Shown here: one piece after another, positions 32,701 through 47,700 of the stretch | Layout: each line of letters begins with the position of its first letter | Position numbering within the stretch: position 1 is the first letter of the stretch | DNA from: Patiria pectinifera | Lineage: Eukaryota > Echinodermata > Asteroidea > Valvatida > Asterinidae | Reading direction: 5' to 3' | Assembly (NCBI GenBank): GCA_029964075.1 | Contig: CM057146.1 | Location: forward strand, 11,799,501-11,863,500 | DNA length: 64,000 nucleotides | Position numbers and translations under genes: made by a program | The notes under the pieces: generated by a model | What the model was told of the DNA's origin: nothing | Database searches by the model: none | The model's input: only the letters and a program-made list of their open reading frames with translations

Positions 32701-35700
32701 GACGGCATGGTTCTCCTCACATACAAACGTGCGTACTGCGTATCTGCCCGATACGCTGGAATTGCGGCCGGCCCGATACGCCGACAAAAAAATGCCGATC
32801 ACATTTTTTAGCCCCTGATACGCACAATATAATTATCATACACGTCATTAAAATGCACAATTTGATCGTTACATACGCCATTATTTCAAAATCTTAACCA
32901 AAATCCTGTTTTTCCGATGCATGTGTGATCAAAATGCACACATCGACCATCAGCAGCACCCAGCTAACATACAGCATGCCGCATGGTGCACTGGTTCCCT
33001 TCGCCAGCTAACGGAATCAATGCTATGATGAAGGACCGGAACCAGTGACTACTGCCTCTCTCCGGTCCATACTTCGTATCATACAGCATGATGATGTAGT
33101 GGGCCGAAGTTGGATCGTAAAAAATATTACCAAACAAACATCGCTGGAGAAAGAGAATTTCTGCGAATTAATTCACAGAACGTGATCTTTACTTTCTGTG
33201 TATGTGTTTTCCATTAAAATGACGAGATTGCAAAGCTCGAACTTGTGGCGAAACATCGTAGCGTGTTTCTGCAGTAGTGCAAGATTTTCGGCCACGTGGG
33301 CCGTGAGCACGGCGCGATGTTCGGCCAGCCAGGCGGAATGTTGGTGGTGCCAGCGGCCGTGATGTATGTTAAGTATAAAGTGGAATCACCGACCTCAAAT
33401 ATATTTTTAATTAGGTGAGGCAAGTTTTAAATCACTTCTGATAGCCAGTCTTGATAATTTTCGTGGCGCAAATGAAAATAATCCAGGCACAAAATAAACA
33501 TGATTCCTTGTTCTATGATTAGTACGAATGATGCTCCATTAATCAGCACCCCAAAAAATTGGCGAAATAATTTTTCGACCTACTGACGCTTTATTGAAAG
33601 GCATGTAATCGCAAGCAAAAGTTGTTTTTTTCTCCACCTTAATTTCTTAATTTGAAATTTACATGTAAATGTAATTCATACTTTTCTAGTTAGGAAGCAA
33701 TGAAACACAGGTTGTGAAATGTTAATTTTTTATAAGTTAACAATTTTGATTTGTTTTCTTTAATTACAAAAATATTAGTGACCTACAAGATCTCCTCTGA
33801 ATTTCAAGGACAAATCTTAAGATAAAGACCCCCAGATTTGCTCTAAAATGCACCAGAGAGCTTCTAAAGTTCAAACATTTTGGGGTTGTTGAATCACAGC
33901 AAATCTTCCCCCACATGTTTGAAAAAATCCTGGGGAGAACCCTGGCCGACGAAACAAATTAATTTGGATTGAAATGTATCGATTGAATATCTTCAATGCT
34001 TTAATAGTGGTTTTATACAATGTTTTGCGAAAGAACACGCATGGGCATGCAGAACTGAAATGAAAAAAAAAATTACAAAATAAAATTATTTCCCTACCTA
34101 CCTACCTGGATTTTTTTCAGGCCGTTATCGTAAATACACCATTTATTTTGTTTGGCCTAAAGTAAATGGTGCCCCCAATCATCAATCAGTAGACACAGTG
34201 TTCTCCAACTTTGAAAATTAAAGGTCGGTGCGCCATCAAGAAGGGGAGGAGGGGGGGCACTATACTGGCTCAGCATCATCTTTTTTAACACATCAGTGAC
34301 CAGGGACTTTGAGGCAGTTTGGCCTCGAGACTTTTGACCTGATTGATTGCTACAATGGGCCTGCTTGTCAGTTTGACAAATGTTCCATGTTTAGCTTTTG
34401 GCAGATATTCTGGCCAAAACATACCCTGGAGGGTAAGGGTAGTCCCACTTGTTTGTCTTTTTTATTATTTTCCCTTTTTTTTTTAAGCGTGGTGGGCAAC
34501 TTTTTAAGCTTGGCGGCAGCTTTTGAAACCTGGTGGGTGCCTCAGCTTGGCAGGGCACCACTTTATTTTTACAGATTGGAGAACACTGCTAGACATGCTT
34601 CAGTGAATTTTGGTTCCCTTTCCCATTTTGTTTCCCTTTCAGGGGGCCAGAGTGTTTAAGAAATCACCCTGCTGGCCTACAGTCTTAATCAACTTGAACT
34701 TAACAGGGAAAAAATTAGCTTGAGAAGCTCTAGCTCCAATGCTCATCAGGAATTCGACATGTAGAGCTGGATGTCAATGTACGTTGTAGCCAGCGGTCTA
34801 AAAATGGCGGAGGCCGTATTTTTTTTTCTCAACACAGCCGCAGAAAACATATGTTATGCACCTATCAAATGTTTCCCCCACCCCTCCCACCCCACACTAC
34901 CCCAGGTCTGATGTTGGGATTTGGTCACGTTTTTCATGCCCCAGGGTGGGGATTTTGGTCACTCAAATTACATTGTTAACATTGGCGTACTAATGGAAAG
35001 GCAATCACTAGTGCGCCCCACGTATGTAAGTCGGGGATTGTCACTTAAATTTTGCCTGAGGGGTGGGGATTTTGTCACTTCAAAAGTGACAATCCTCACG
35101 TCTTGGGTGGGGCAGCCCGGGAGGGGAGGGGTGGGGGAAACAATTGATAGGCGCATTAGTCACTTTTGTTCTAATTTAAGTCAATCCTTTGCTTCATGAT
35201 GTGATGGATTTTTTCCTCAAATATGTTGAAATAATCATGAATCTTGGAGAGGGATCATTTCTTGTAAGGAAATACTTTAAAGATACATTTACATGATTTC
35301 CTTTTGAGTGATCAAGTGGCATCATGATCAGATGATTAGGATATATATTGCATTCCAGCACATCAGAAATTCAGTGGTAAATTATTTGCATTCACTTTAA
35401 CTTGACTACCCATTGTTTTCCCAAAAGTTGAAAACACAGATATTAGATAGACTGCTGTTCATGCATACATGTACATGTACATGCAGTCATGGCAGTGAAT
35501 ACATAAATGTACTCTGGTTTCATACATGAAATAAGATAACTACCGGTATACTCAACGAATATCTTCAATCTGACTCACTTTCTTAGGAGCAGTAAGAAAG
35601 GAGTACTGTGGCCTCGTGGTTAAGGGCACTGATTCGTTGTCTGTGGGTAAAGCTGCAGGTTGTGGGTTCGAGTCCTAGCGGGGTCATGGTGCGTGTGCCC

Positions 35701-38700
35701 TTGGGCAAGGCACTTTGTCACTCATTGCTTCTCTCCACTCAGGAGTAAATGGGTACCTGTGAGGGCAGAGATGGTTATTGTAATTGATTTAGCTTCCTTG
35801 CGCCTAACAGGCTGCATCGAGCTGTATATTCCCAGGGAGCTGAGATGGTATTTGGAATGTTTCATGTGCCCAATGAGCAGGGTAATAATGATGAAGCGCC
35901 TTGAGCACCAGTCCTGGTGGATATGTGCGCTTTATAAATATCCACTATTATTATTATTAATAATATATTCTTAATATGTGACTTTTGGATTTTGTTGCAC
36001 ATTACAGCCTGTGGAGGCCGGGGATGATGCATTCTGGGACCAGTTCTGGGCCGACACGGTGACCAGCGTCAGCGATGTATTTGCCCTCATTCCGGCCGCA
36101 GAGATCCGGGCACTCAGAGAGGAGTCGCCGTCAAATCTAGCCACCTTGTGCTACAAGGTAAAGACGCCCTTTTTAAAAACTTGCCAAATTTTATTTAAGA
36201 TTTGGAAAGTATGCTGTAACCTGAAAAATTGGAGACCGGGGGCTGATTTTAAAAATATGAACTTCGTCGAGCTATTTCTGGCTTTAGGCATACAGGGTTG
36301 AGCTGGAAGCTCAGCCGGGGTTTGAAAAACAGCTCCCATGTTTTCCCAACAAACATTGTACTTATAGATGAATCCGGGTATGTGATCAATGTGTACACAC
36401 AAGAGGTCCCCTTCAATGGTAAAAGTATTCTGCAAGCTAATGCGAGAAGTACATGTAGCTGCTCCCACATGACAGACTATCTGAACAATAGCTAGCACCA
36501 TGCTTAAGCCATTGAAAGGGCCTTCGTGATAGAAATGATAGTCGGCCTGGATTGGTGTATACAGCCTGTCTAAAAAAAAATGGTAAAATCAGAAAAACAA
36601 TTGGTTAAATATGAAATTTCAAATAAGTCATTCTTACTTGGCATAATATTAAAGAACAAAGACTGGGCTTTCCAATAGTGTTTGTTTGATCTTATTTGCT
36701 TTTGTCAATTCAGAGATATAATCAATTTAGAGCGATACACCAAAATCGATTTTGTGCCACTTTTATGCATGGGCAGAGTTGTTTCGAGTACTGTGCCATG
36801 CTGTCTTGAAGCTCACAAAAGATTGCATCTTGGCAAAAGAAACAAACTCGATTTTTGTGTTCCGCAGTAAACTGGAGTTATCTCTGGATTGACAAAAGCA
36901 AATGAGATGAAACAAAAAGTATTGGAAAGCCTGGTCTTTTTTCTTTAATGTGATGCTCAAAACGACTTACTTATGTTGAGATTTAATATTGAAAAAAAAA
37001 ATCATTTTCGATTGTACCATTTTTTTGGGACAGGCTGTATACCGGTAACATGCTCATATAATTTGGGGCATGGGGGACATTTACAAAAAACGTATGGCTC
37101 TAGTTCGACCATTCACAAGAGCTCATTCAAACAGGTTGGAAACTCTGGTTCATGAACTTATGCACCGAAGAAGACACTTGTTGTTTTTTATCTGAATGAC
37201 CTGAAAAACCAGAGTGTCTTTGCCTAGATGCATCGGGCACATGGTTACAATGAAGTTAAGAGGACATTACGGCCTGGAATGCACCCAATGGGAGACTTTT
37301 GAGGCATTGGTGGCAGCAAACATACCGGTCCTTTTTCCATTGTTTGGGTCATATTGAGCATGCGCGCTTTGGCTTAAACATGACGCAAACAATTGAAAAA
37401 GTGCGGGTATGTTTGCTGCCACCAACATCTCCAAAGTCTTCCATTGGGCTACAAAATGCATTTTGACCGAGTTACGGGTTCTTGATGAAGTCCCCATGAT
37501 AACTGTCACATTGATTTTTCAGCATACTCTATGCTCCGTGCATAAATGGACCAAACTAGTGCATTGTTTTCATTAAGCTAATTGTTAAAAACAATGACAT
37601 TTTCCCTCAGGCGGTTGAGAAGCTAGTATCAGCGTCAGAGAGCGGCTGCGCAGCTGCCAAAGACCAGCAGATGGTGCTGAACTCAGTCCGTCTCCTGACC
37701 CGTATCCTACCTTACATCTTTGAGGATCCTGACTGGCGCGGATTCTTCTGGTCCACGCTGCCTGGACAATCCGTAAGTTGGGAAAAAAATAAATCTTCTC
37801 CAAAATATTCTAGATTTACGCATACACGTCTTTGTCTTTCTTGGATACTTTATCCAAACATGCACAACCTTTCTGCGCTTATGTTCGGCTGAGCAATTCC
37901 AGATTATTCAATTTCCAAATTTGGATGGAATTTATTCAAGTGTTAAATGCTACTGGAAGCACTGTTTGGGATATGAACAAATCTTAAAGCAGTAATACTG
38001 GAGGGCAATTGCAGCATTATGAAAAGAAGTGTTATGCCCGTCACAGAGCCAATTAATCTTGATATCCCATCTAATTGACGATTCAGAGAAATGGTCCAAA
38101 AACTCCTAGTCCGTAATCTCCTTGACCATTACTACATGTAGATGATGATGTGAAAAAAATACATCTGAATTTGTTTTTAAAACTTTAACCTGAAAAATTA
38201 ACCTGAAATATACATTTTCAGGTTTATTCACTGAGCTTTTAAAAGCTCTGTCATGGCCATATTGCATAATGCTGCAGTTGCCCAGCAGTTATGGTAATGC
38301 ACAAAACTGCATATGGGCCTTATGCACAAGTTGGCCATTGTTGTCGTGTTCCCTGAATGTATTTCACCAATTGTGAACTTTTCAATGGGATGGTGCCAGA
38401 CTGCTTATTCACTGTAGTCTCACTTTCAGGGTTTTTTTTAAATGTGGCTTTAAAGCTATAGTCCATCATTTGCAGCTATCCGAAAAGTAGCTGGCGTAAT
38501 TATTGTTGAAAAACATACTTGGTTGAAAGATAGTAAGGGGACTAAACTCCCTGTGAAATTATTCTTTCTGGCAAGCTGTCATTTTGAAGTAATCAACAAA
38601 AGAAGGCCTTTCCAACGGTGCTTCTTAAGACGCACTGTAGGAAAATTTAAATTAGTAGTTCGTTTTGTTATTCGACGAAGCGCGCACAAGCATTGGCACG

Positions 38701-41700
38701 ACGCACACGCACCCCCGGTTGCTATAATTCGTCAGATCAGTGCGCGACATCGCGTAGCTGCAATCGGCTCAGTGAGAACGTGTCTCGGACGCTGAATTCA
38801 GGCGCAATTCAAAACATGATTCAGCACTTTTTGATTTGAAATTGAGATCCTAGAATGCTGTTTTTCTCAGAATATACAGCTGAAGCTGAGCTGAAACTTT
38901 ATCAGGTTAGTTGTTCAGTATCCTTCATTAGATTTTGAGCACTTTTGTTGCTTCAAACGAACAAAATGCACAAATTACAAATGATGGACTATTTAACTTT
39001 AAGCATTAGAGTATGTTTAATCACAGATTTTAAAATATTCATCAGAGCAGACTGGTATAAATTTGTAACGTCATTGCTATCATTTTTCTACACAAGTTCC
39101 AAAAAATGAAGATTTTACCTCACTCTCAATCCAATATGGCCGACTCGTGAATAAGGCCAATAGTCCTCATGGTCTTCGCTTCACACTTTAAAGGGAAAAA
39201 TGAAACTTCAGTCCTGTTCTGATTGATAATACAAGCTTTATCTAAAAACCTCTCATGTTTTCATTCTTAGCGAATAGTTATGATCGTTCCTGTATGTGGT
39301 GGAGGGTTGGTATTGATGCATTGCATGATGACACCAATTTGTTTCAATATTCATCCTCTATGATATGACGTTTGTTTTCCGCTGCATGCTTCAATTCTAA
39401 TATTTCTGCGGCTTTCTTCTTTTCTTTCTCTATTTTCCAATTTCTTTTCATCTTTGCAGTATGGTATCGAGGGAATGGATGACATTGTGAGTTTAATGTT
39501 TATTATTCATGTAATACAATCTATGTACTGCAAACCGTCAGAAGTCTTTACATGATGGAAATATGTTATTTAAATTTTGTTTACCATATTAATGTCAATA
39601 CACATGTGCACTTTTCACCACTGGTTATATTTTTGAAAATTGCAAAAAAAAATTGAAAATAAGGTTAAATGGGACACAAAGGTGCATTTTCAAGGTTCGC
39701 ATTAAAAAAAATTACATCGCCATCGGCGGGGCCCCTTAGGCCTAATAAGCACTTTCAGCCTTTCACGGTATATGCACCATCTTGTTCATGGGGCAAAAAG
39801 AACACGCGTTGCTAGACACGGGCGCATTTTGAACGAACGCATGATGACTTGGAAGCGCAAAAGTGTTGATTGACAATGCGTACACATCAACGCGTGTAAG
39901 TTTGCCCCGTTAGCAAGATGGCGCATATTACCGTTAAGGTGCTTATTATTTATTTGGAAAAGATTATAAGTCTCATGGATGTTTTGATTATTCTGATTGT
40001 GTACACACCCATTCCCCTTTTTCATGCTCAACCATTTGTTACTATTCAATCGTACAAGTACCGGTGTGGTATCATAAGCACATAATCAAAGAAACTTCAT
40101 AGATATTTTTGCAAGTTGCAACAGTATCCAGTGCTCAAATTTGTATCCTTGTGGAGACACGCGCACAATAGGGAATAAAACATTGTAAAGGTCTCCACAA
40201 GGCAATTTCTATAGATGAATAGGTCTCCACAAGGTTTTCACGAAATAGATATATATGGATTTTACTCAAAAACAAGGAATTTCCAAGGTGGGTTGATCTG
40301 TCCCAAATGGAAGAGTTTTAGAAAAGGGATAATAAGTCCGAATTTCAGCCAAGGAAATTAATTCTGGTTAAAATAAGAGCATTTCTTAAACTTTACAACA
40401 CGAGAACAAAGAAATGTCTCCACAAGGATACAAATTTGAGAGTGTGTGTTCTCAGCCATTGTACACGTTAGCTGATTATTCAACATCCCAGATCATTTCA
40501 AATCTAACAGAAGGTTTTGTGGGATTTTGTAGGATAAGGAATTGTGCAATCAAACCACTGTGATTCTACATTGGGCAGTGAGCCTACAACTTGAAAGTTT
40601 GAGAACAAAGAATATCATTGGGTACAGAGAGATGGATTTTCAAGGATTTGGAAATTTGAGCCAATTAGGGCCGTGCATATTTGAATAATTAAATATTCGA
40701 TAATAACTTGGACTTGATAAAATAACAAAGAACAAGTTGCAGAAAGGCTAATATTTGAATAAAGAAATTTGAGCTAAGGCCAAAAAAAAAAATAAGTCGG
40801 TCTCTGGTCAGCGCGCGCGTCGATTTTAATCATGCGCGTCAATCTTTTTTTTTTCCCAAAATGTTCTGCAGTAGCTCCAACAGCGCCCTCTATTGCCGCA
40901 CCTCCTCAAATTTTTTTTTACCAAAGAGCACCAAGGAATGGGAAATTGCACCAAGGCAAATGATCGAGAGCACCAAGGCAGATTATGGAGGACACCAATG
41001 TACATGAGGACACCAAATAGCGAAATAGTACCCCACCTTGTCTGTACAATCCAAGCTTGAAGTAAAAAAAAAAGAAAGCCGCGTCCCCGCGTCAATTCCG
41101 GAGCTTTGGTCTGACTAGAGACCGAATATTTTTTTTTTTGTCCTAATATCCCTCACAGAAGCTCACAACCCATGCACGATAATGGCTTGCAACAGAAGTG
41201 TGGCATATGACAAACAAAACCTCTCAACCTATGCAATTAACCCTAAGCTCCATAGAGCAGAATGCCTTGGGACTTAATTAAGGTTTAAATGTCGTATTTT
41301 TTTATTTCAAAAAGTTGTATAAAGAATGATTGAGAATAAGTTTTTGGTTTTTGTTTTTCATTTCACATGGGATATAAAATGTACACGTACATGTTTAAAA
41401 AAATATACAGAAATGCAATATTCTTACAAAATATAGATCCCATGTATACAGTTTTTATTTTTAAGGCCAAAAAAGAAATTCTGCTTCCGACAACATGGCA
41501 TTCCAAAATAGGGTAGGTACATGTAGGTAGGGATTATTATTTTTTTTGCCAATTTTATTGCGTACGATCATACATACGTACATGTATGGAGGCATCTGCG
41601 TGTATTCAACTGGGTAAAAGGTAGAAATTGATGGTTTTGGGTGTTTTTTCCCTCTCACTTTTACCATAAAAAAATTAGGGTAGGGGCTGTCAGAATAGGG

Positions 41701-44700
41701 TACGGTAGGTAGGGAAACCGGAAGCAGAATTTTTTTTGAGGGGGGGGGGGATCTAAGTACCAATAACATACTGGTGTTTTTTTACAATCATCACACCATG
41801 AAACAAAAAAAAAATGTACTGTACACATGTACATGTACTGACCACATGCACAGTATACGTGTACATGTATGTATAAATTCATTCAAATGACATTTGGAGT
41901 GTAGTCCCATGCATATTTAAGTGTCATATTTTGGTTCATTTTCGTTTTAAACACAGGCAGTGCCAGGGGCACGTCCATCTGTGCAGACATGATTATTCAT
42001 TTAAGTGCAAGGCCCATGTTAGCCTCAGGAATTGTTTTTCTTGTACTGGTACCACTGCCTTGTGTGTCACAATTTACAGACTTAGGCAAATGTCACTCAA
42101 GGTACATGTATCTGTACGGTTATGGTGCCAAAACAGTGCCTACGGTACATGTACATTTGTACTTTTAATAAGTATGATAGTTTTACCTCCCAAAAAAAAT
42201 TAAAATTGCAGTCTCCTGGTAAAGTACGGTATATGTGAGACGTTTCAAATGGCAATATGAGATGGAACTGGGCACAGGCCGAAGTGGAGAAAAATGAAAA
42301 AAAAAAATGAACGAGAGCGATTTTTTCGATTTTCAAATCTATTGATAATTTGTAACCTTTACATGTATACATGCACTGCACATATTTTTAAGAAATAGTA
42401 CAACAATTATGCAATTAAAGTGTTTTTTTAAGGAAAAACTATTGGCATCTTTCATTTGAAATTACAAATAAACAAAACTTGAAACTTGAATGGTATTTTT
42501 CTCAGGACTCGACTTGTTTGACATTTTGATGAATGCAAACTTTAAAAGCCATTACTTGTCAACAGAATGTCCGATAGATGTGCCACAAACAGTATTGTAA
42601 GGAGAATTTTATTCGTTTTCCTAATACCCGCAAATCCTCATTTTGACCTTTGCCCAGTTCTGTCGCATTTTGCAAGAACGCCTCACATATTTTACGTTTG
42701 TTGGACAACCACTGTACATGTGAACCACTGAACGTCTTTTTGAAGAAGAAACATAATAATTCAAAATAAGAAAATAAAAAGGGAAAAAAATGACTGAATG
42801 TATGTATGTATTAAAAAAAATGCTGACAGCTTTTGTAGTAATTTTTTTCAAATCATAATCTCATTTAGCACATCTACATTTTTTGCATACTGATTACATT
42901 TACATTGTTAAATTCTGCGCGCCATTTATTCATGGCCCAACGATTCCATATGGTGTGTAGTTCATTACGTCCCATATACTGTGCCATAACAAAGTAATAG
43001 CATGTATTGTATACTACATGTACCGGTAATATACAATACGTACACGAAGGACCTGATCGGTCATAAACATTATTATTAATAGAAGAGATAAATTTGTGAA
43101 GGAAAGGTATCAGACAGTGTATTAAAACCGTTTTATGTTATTATAATGCAACCATGCATGATCGTTGTTTTGTTTTCCACCGGCTTTTGTTTCAACGATA
43201 GCTAATTCCTATTGAGGATCTGCCCCGTCTCCATGGTTACGAGGTTGCATGCTTGATTTTTTTATTTTGGTTTGCCATTGTTGAAAAAATGGTCTAACAA
43301 ATGTTTGTGTGTAATACATTGTAAGATAACCATAAATTTAATTTTTCACATTGTCTGTCTTGTTGATATGAATAATGTTGATATGAATAATGTTGATTTG
43401 ATGTGCTGTTTTTCTTGTGATAGATAAGTGCTTGGCAAGTGCCCCTTCCTTCTCTTAGAAAGTAGATCGGATTACGTAAATTTGTCTCCTATTTTTTATT
43501 GCCCTGAAGAAAAAAAAAAGAGACAAAAGATATGGAATATACATGTACGGTACATGTACGTGTATGCCTACATGTACACGTAACATTCTCGTACAAATAA
43601 ATTGAAACGCTGCAAAGTTACAGCATCCTCAGGACAAACAGTACAAAAATATAGAATGCTTTTTGTGAATTCATGTATTACAATGCACCAGTTTGAAACA
43701 TTTTTCCCCCAAGATTATTAAAATAAGTAAAAAGTCAGGACAGCTTCTGCAAAAAAAACAGTATGCATTCAAACTGTCATGCATACATGTAAGAATCCAC
43801 TGTTAAGCAAGATGTACATTGTGTACTTCTGTCTGAACATAAGTGTGAACTGCGCATATGCATGAGTATTCTTTTTTTTTTAATTACATGCATGTAAATA
43901 GTGTCAGCTGTTTTGCCCATATTTCTCCCAATTGACGGCTGGTTCTATTTAGTTTGTTCCCAGCTAGTCCTGAACTATATTTGCATTTGTTGGCCATATG
44001 TGTTTGTTTATTAATTGAATAACTGTGCTGTGTGTGTGCTTCACTGCACATTTTCCTGTTGAAATGGACTTTGCTGTGCTTCACAAATCGATGTTTCTAA
44101 AATCACAATTGCACATGACGTGACCATGCAGATGGTGCAGGAGTGATTTGTTGATATTCTTTAACCCTTACCCCTTGAGCACTTTTACTAGAAAGTATCC
44201 TGAACTGCCAAAATAACCAATTTTGTCTTGCAAAAAAATGTTGGTGTCAATTGAGTCCATCAGAATCCACCAGCGTAGTACATATATCATGTACATACCA
44301 AGCATTTAGCCAAGGAGTTAAACTGTTGATGAGATCCTGAATCCATCAAAGTCCCCCAACTGCTCAATATGGAGGCATCCTGAATCCATCCAAATCCTGC
44401 AGTACCGCTAGGCTTACTGTCCCAAATTTATCAAAAGCCCCCAACTTTTTCAACATGGTGTGGAGGTTTCCTGAATCAGCCAAAATCCTCCAAACAGGGG
44501 TGTGGATTTTGATGGATTCAGGTATGTAAGGGTTAATAACTTTGTCTATGTCCAAAATCCATGTACATGTACTTGTACTTATCATTCACATTATACCACT
44601 TGCAAACATTTTATTAATTTTATGTTAGGTTTTGGTTTTAGTTTTAGTGTTAGATTTGGTTTTACGTTTCTTATACTGTGAATTTCTACAAAATTCTCAT

Positions 44701-47700
44701 CTTGTTTTTACCACATCTCATTCCTCATTCCATCAGCAATGATATTGTTTTCCAGTTAAAAAAATTCACTTTAACTAACAAATATAACCATTACTAAAGT
44801 CACTAACCATCAACAACAAATCTTTGAAGTACAGTACCTTTTAAATTTTCTCTTGTACACGATGCTCCTGTATTTTTTTTTTTTAGAACATATTTTAATT
44901 TTGGACTGTGTTTTTCTCTTTGTAGAGTGATGAGGAATCGCTACCGTTGGCCCAGTCTCTCCTCAATGCTGTCGCCGACCTTTTATTCTGTCCAGACTTC
45001 ACTGTGGCTCCAAACACAAAAAAATCTGGACCAGTAAGAAATCCTCTCTTTTTCCTTCTTTTTCCACAGAATCCATTTTCTTAATTGATGCCCGCTAACT
45101 ATTGACCCAGGTGCTTCGTATTATGTGTATACTGGTGGGTGGTCCGAAATACTGTGGGTGGCCCGAAATAGTGGGGCCAAGAAAAACAAATCTACATCTG
45201 CTTTTGATTGCATGCTGTTTCAAAATAGGGTTGGTATTGGGTAGGTCAGGATTTTCTTTCTTTTTTAAAAAGTTTTTCTTTATGCTGACCCAGTACTTGA
45301 TAAAATGAAAGTGTTTTTACAACAACTTTTTTTTTTCACCCCTTGCTGATAAATGTGTAGGGCTGGGCCATAAAAATAGGGTCGGTTGGGTAACCGGAAG
45401 CCAGACTGTTTCCCGGTCCCCTAAAAATATGGGGACCGGTTACTAGCTCCCATTTAAAGCCATTGATTGCATCACCTCTGCGTGCGTGCAACATGATTGT
45501 TTATTTTGAATCAATAGCCAGCTTTGTGCATGCAGGACCATACTTGAACACATGGTTATCAAGAAACTCACTCTACATTTACCACAAAATGTACGCAGAA
45601 TCACCAGTGTTTAGTTAATCCGTATTTTGTTTGCAATCGATTACACACCTATGAATGGGTACTAGCCAGCTAGACTGGTTCCCTGACCTAACAGTTCCCC
45701 GACGTCTATAAATTGCTCTGTGGGGTCGGGGGAACCAGACTACAGGAAAAAGATTGTTTTTGTTCGTTTTTCCAGCATCCACGAACACAAAATTTCAAGC
45801 AAGTCAGCGTAGTAATATTTGCTATAAAATACTAACCCCCTCAATCCATCCAATTCCATGACTTCTGAAAATTTTAGCTCAAGCTTAATGTTGTATATCC
45901 CTTTAAACAAGTCTCAATCAAAATTGACAGTCAATCAAGGTGTCAGTTCAGTAAGATCGTTGCAAAGTGGACCCTGAGCTGGCCCTTGGGACCAGCAGTA
46001 ATTGTTTACTAAAATGAATCTTGCAGAGTTTCATATCTTCCTCACTTAAAACTTTTTTTCGCATCCTAACAGGACAACCATGAGGACCTCCAATCCATCG
46101 ATAGCTGTGAGTACATCTGGGAGGCCGGGGTGGGCTTTGCTAACTCCCCGCCCCAGTCAGCCCTCCTGGACCAGAATCGGACCGAGCTGCTCAAGCTGCT
46201 TCTGACCTGCTTCTCAGAGACCATGTATCTGCCTCCAGTCAGTAAGTCCTGAAGAAAATCAATTTATACTTCTCTAATTGTTCTCGATTTGCAAGGAGTT
46301 TGTTGTCGGCATCCCCTGCTCAACTGTTGCATCCTTCACACGCTTCACCCCGGTTCTTTTCAGAACCTCATAAACTAAAAAAAAAGAGATTTATGACATG
46401 GTGGTACAGTGGAACGCCGCTATAACGAACATCGCGGGATCCACAGAAAATGTTCGTAACAGCGATTGTTTGGTATAGCGATTTTAAGCTGCTGGTGCTC
46501 CGGTACTCACTTTTCAATAAATAGTGCCCTTCATAACTTCATCCTGCACGCGTACACCCTGGTAGTTACTGAAAGACGACTGCGAACACGTGCTGGCTAT
46601 TGAATTATATAATTACACAGTTTTGAGCTTACTACCTATATCGATGGGTGGCTTTCCCCTTCTATGCCTTGGGGAAATAATAGTCTTTTGTCGCTCTTCT
46701 GTTGATATTTTTTAACAACAATGTTCGGTTGGTTTTTCTGCACAAAAATCGGGAGCCAAGGACGATGTTCGGTATAGCCGAATGTTCGGTGAAGCGGTGT
46801 TCGGTATAGCGACGTTCCACTGTACTGTAAACCTTTATCTTATTGAGTTTGATGTCAATTTTAAAAATTGTTGTTGTTTTTTTCTTTTCTTTTTTCCTGT
46901 CTGCAGGCGATGCCCACTCCCAGCCAAACCAATGGATCAGCTACTTTTGCTCATCAGAGAACAGGTATTGTGTCAAGAGCATATGGTAGACGTAGAAAAG
47001 TCTTAATGAACATCAGAGTAGTTGATGATGTGAATAGATGATTTGAAATGCCGTGGCCTCGTGGCTCTGGAGCATTGAACTTGTGGTCTCTGAGCAATTC
47101 TGCAGGCTGTGGGTTCAAGTTCAGCCTGAGGTTACGGTGCTTGTGCCCTTGGGCAAGACACTTTGTCACTCATTGCTTATCCCCACCCCCCCTCTCCCCC
47201 AACCTAGGAGTAAATGGCAACCTGTGTGGGCAGAGATGGTTATTGTGGTACATTTGCGCCAAATGGCAGCATCAAGCTGAATACTACCCAGAAAGCTGAG
47301 ATTGTCTTTGGAATATTTCATTGCTCCATTGAGCTTGGGTAATAATGATGTAGCGCCTTCAGCACCAATAACGGTGGATACCGGTACATGCGCTTTATAA
47401 GTACACATCATTAACCCTGACAGAACTAAACCCATCAAACCCCAACGGCATGTTTTGTTGGAATCTGTCAGGATGGGTACAGTGCCCCTAAACTGAAAGT
47501 CTTTTACATTGGGTTGGCACACCTCCAGAAACAAAGTCAGAAATGAGTGTGTGCAGTTTCGCATATGGTGTTGGAATTTGCCAGAATGGGAATAGTCCTA
47601 GTAAATCATGCTAGGGAGTTAGGGTTAAATAATTAAATGTTGTTCCCTTAAGTGGATATTGTTCTCTGAAGTTGACTGGGATATTTAAAAAAATACGTTA

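Noticed and set aside
32408..34160. Possible autonomous transposase in the 1.75-kb element
   Set aside because: No frame longer than about 100 codons and no DDE-like motif; treated as non-autonomous.
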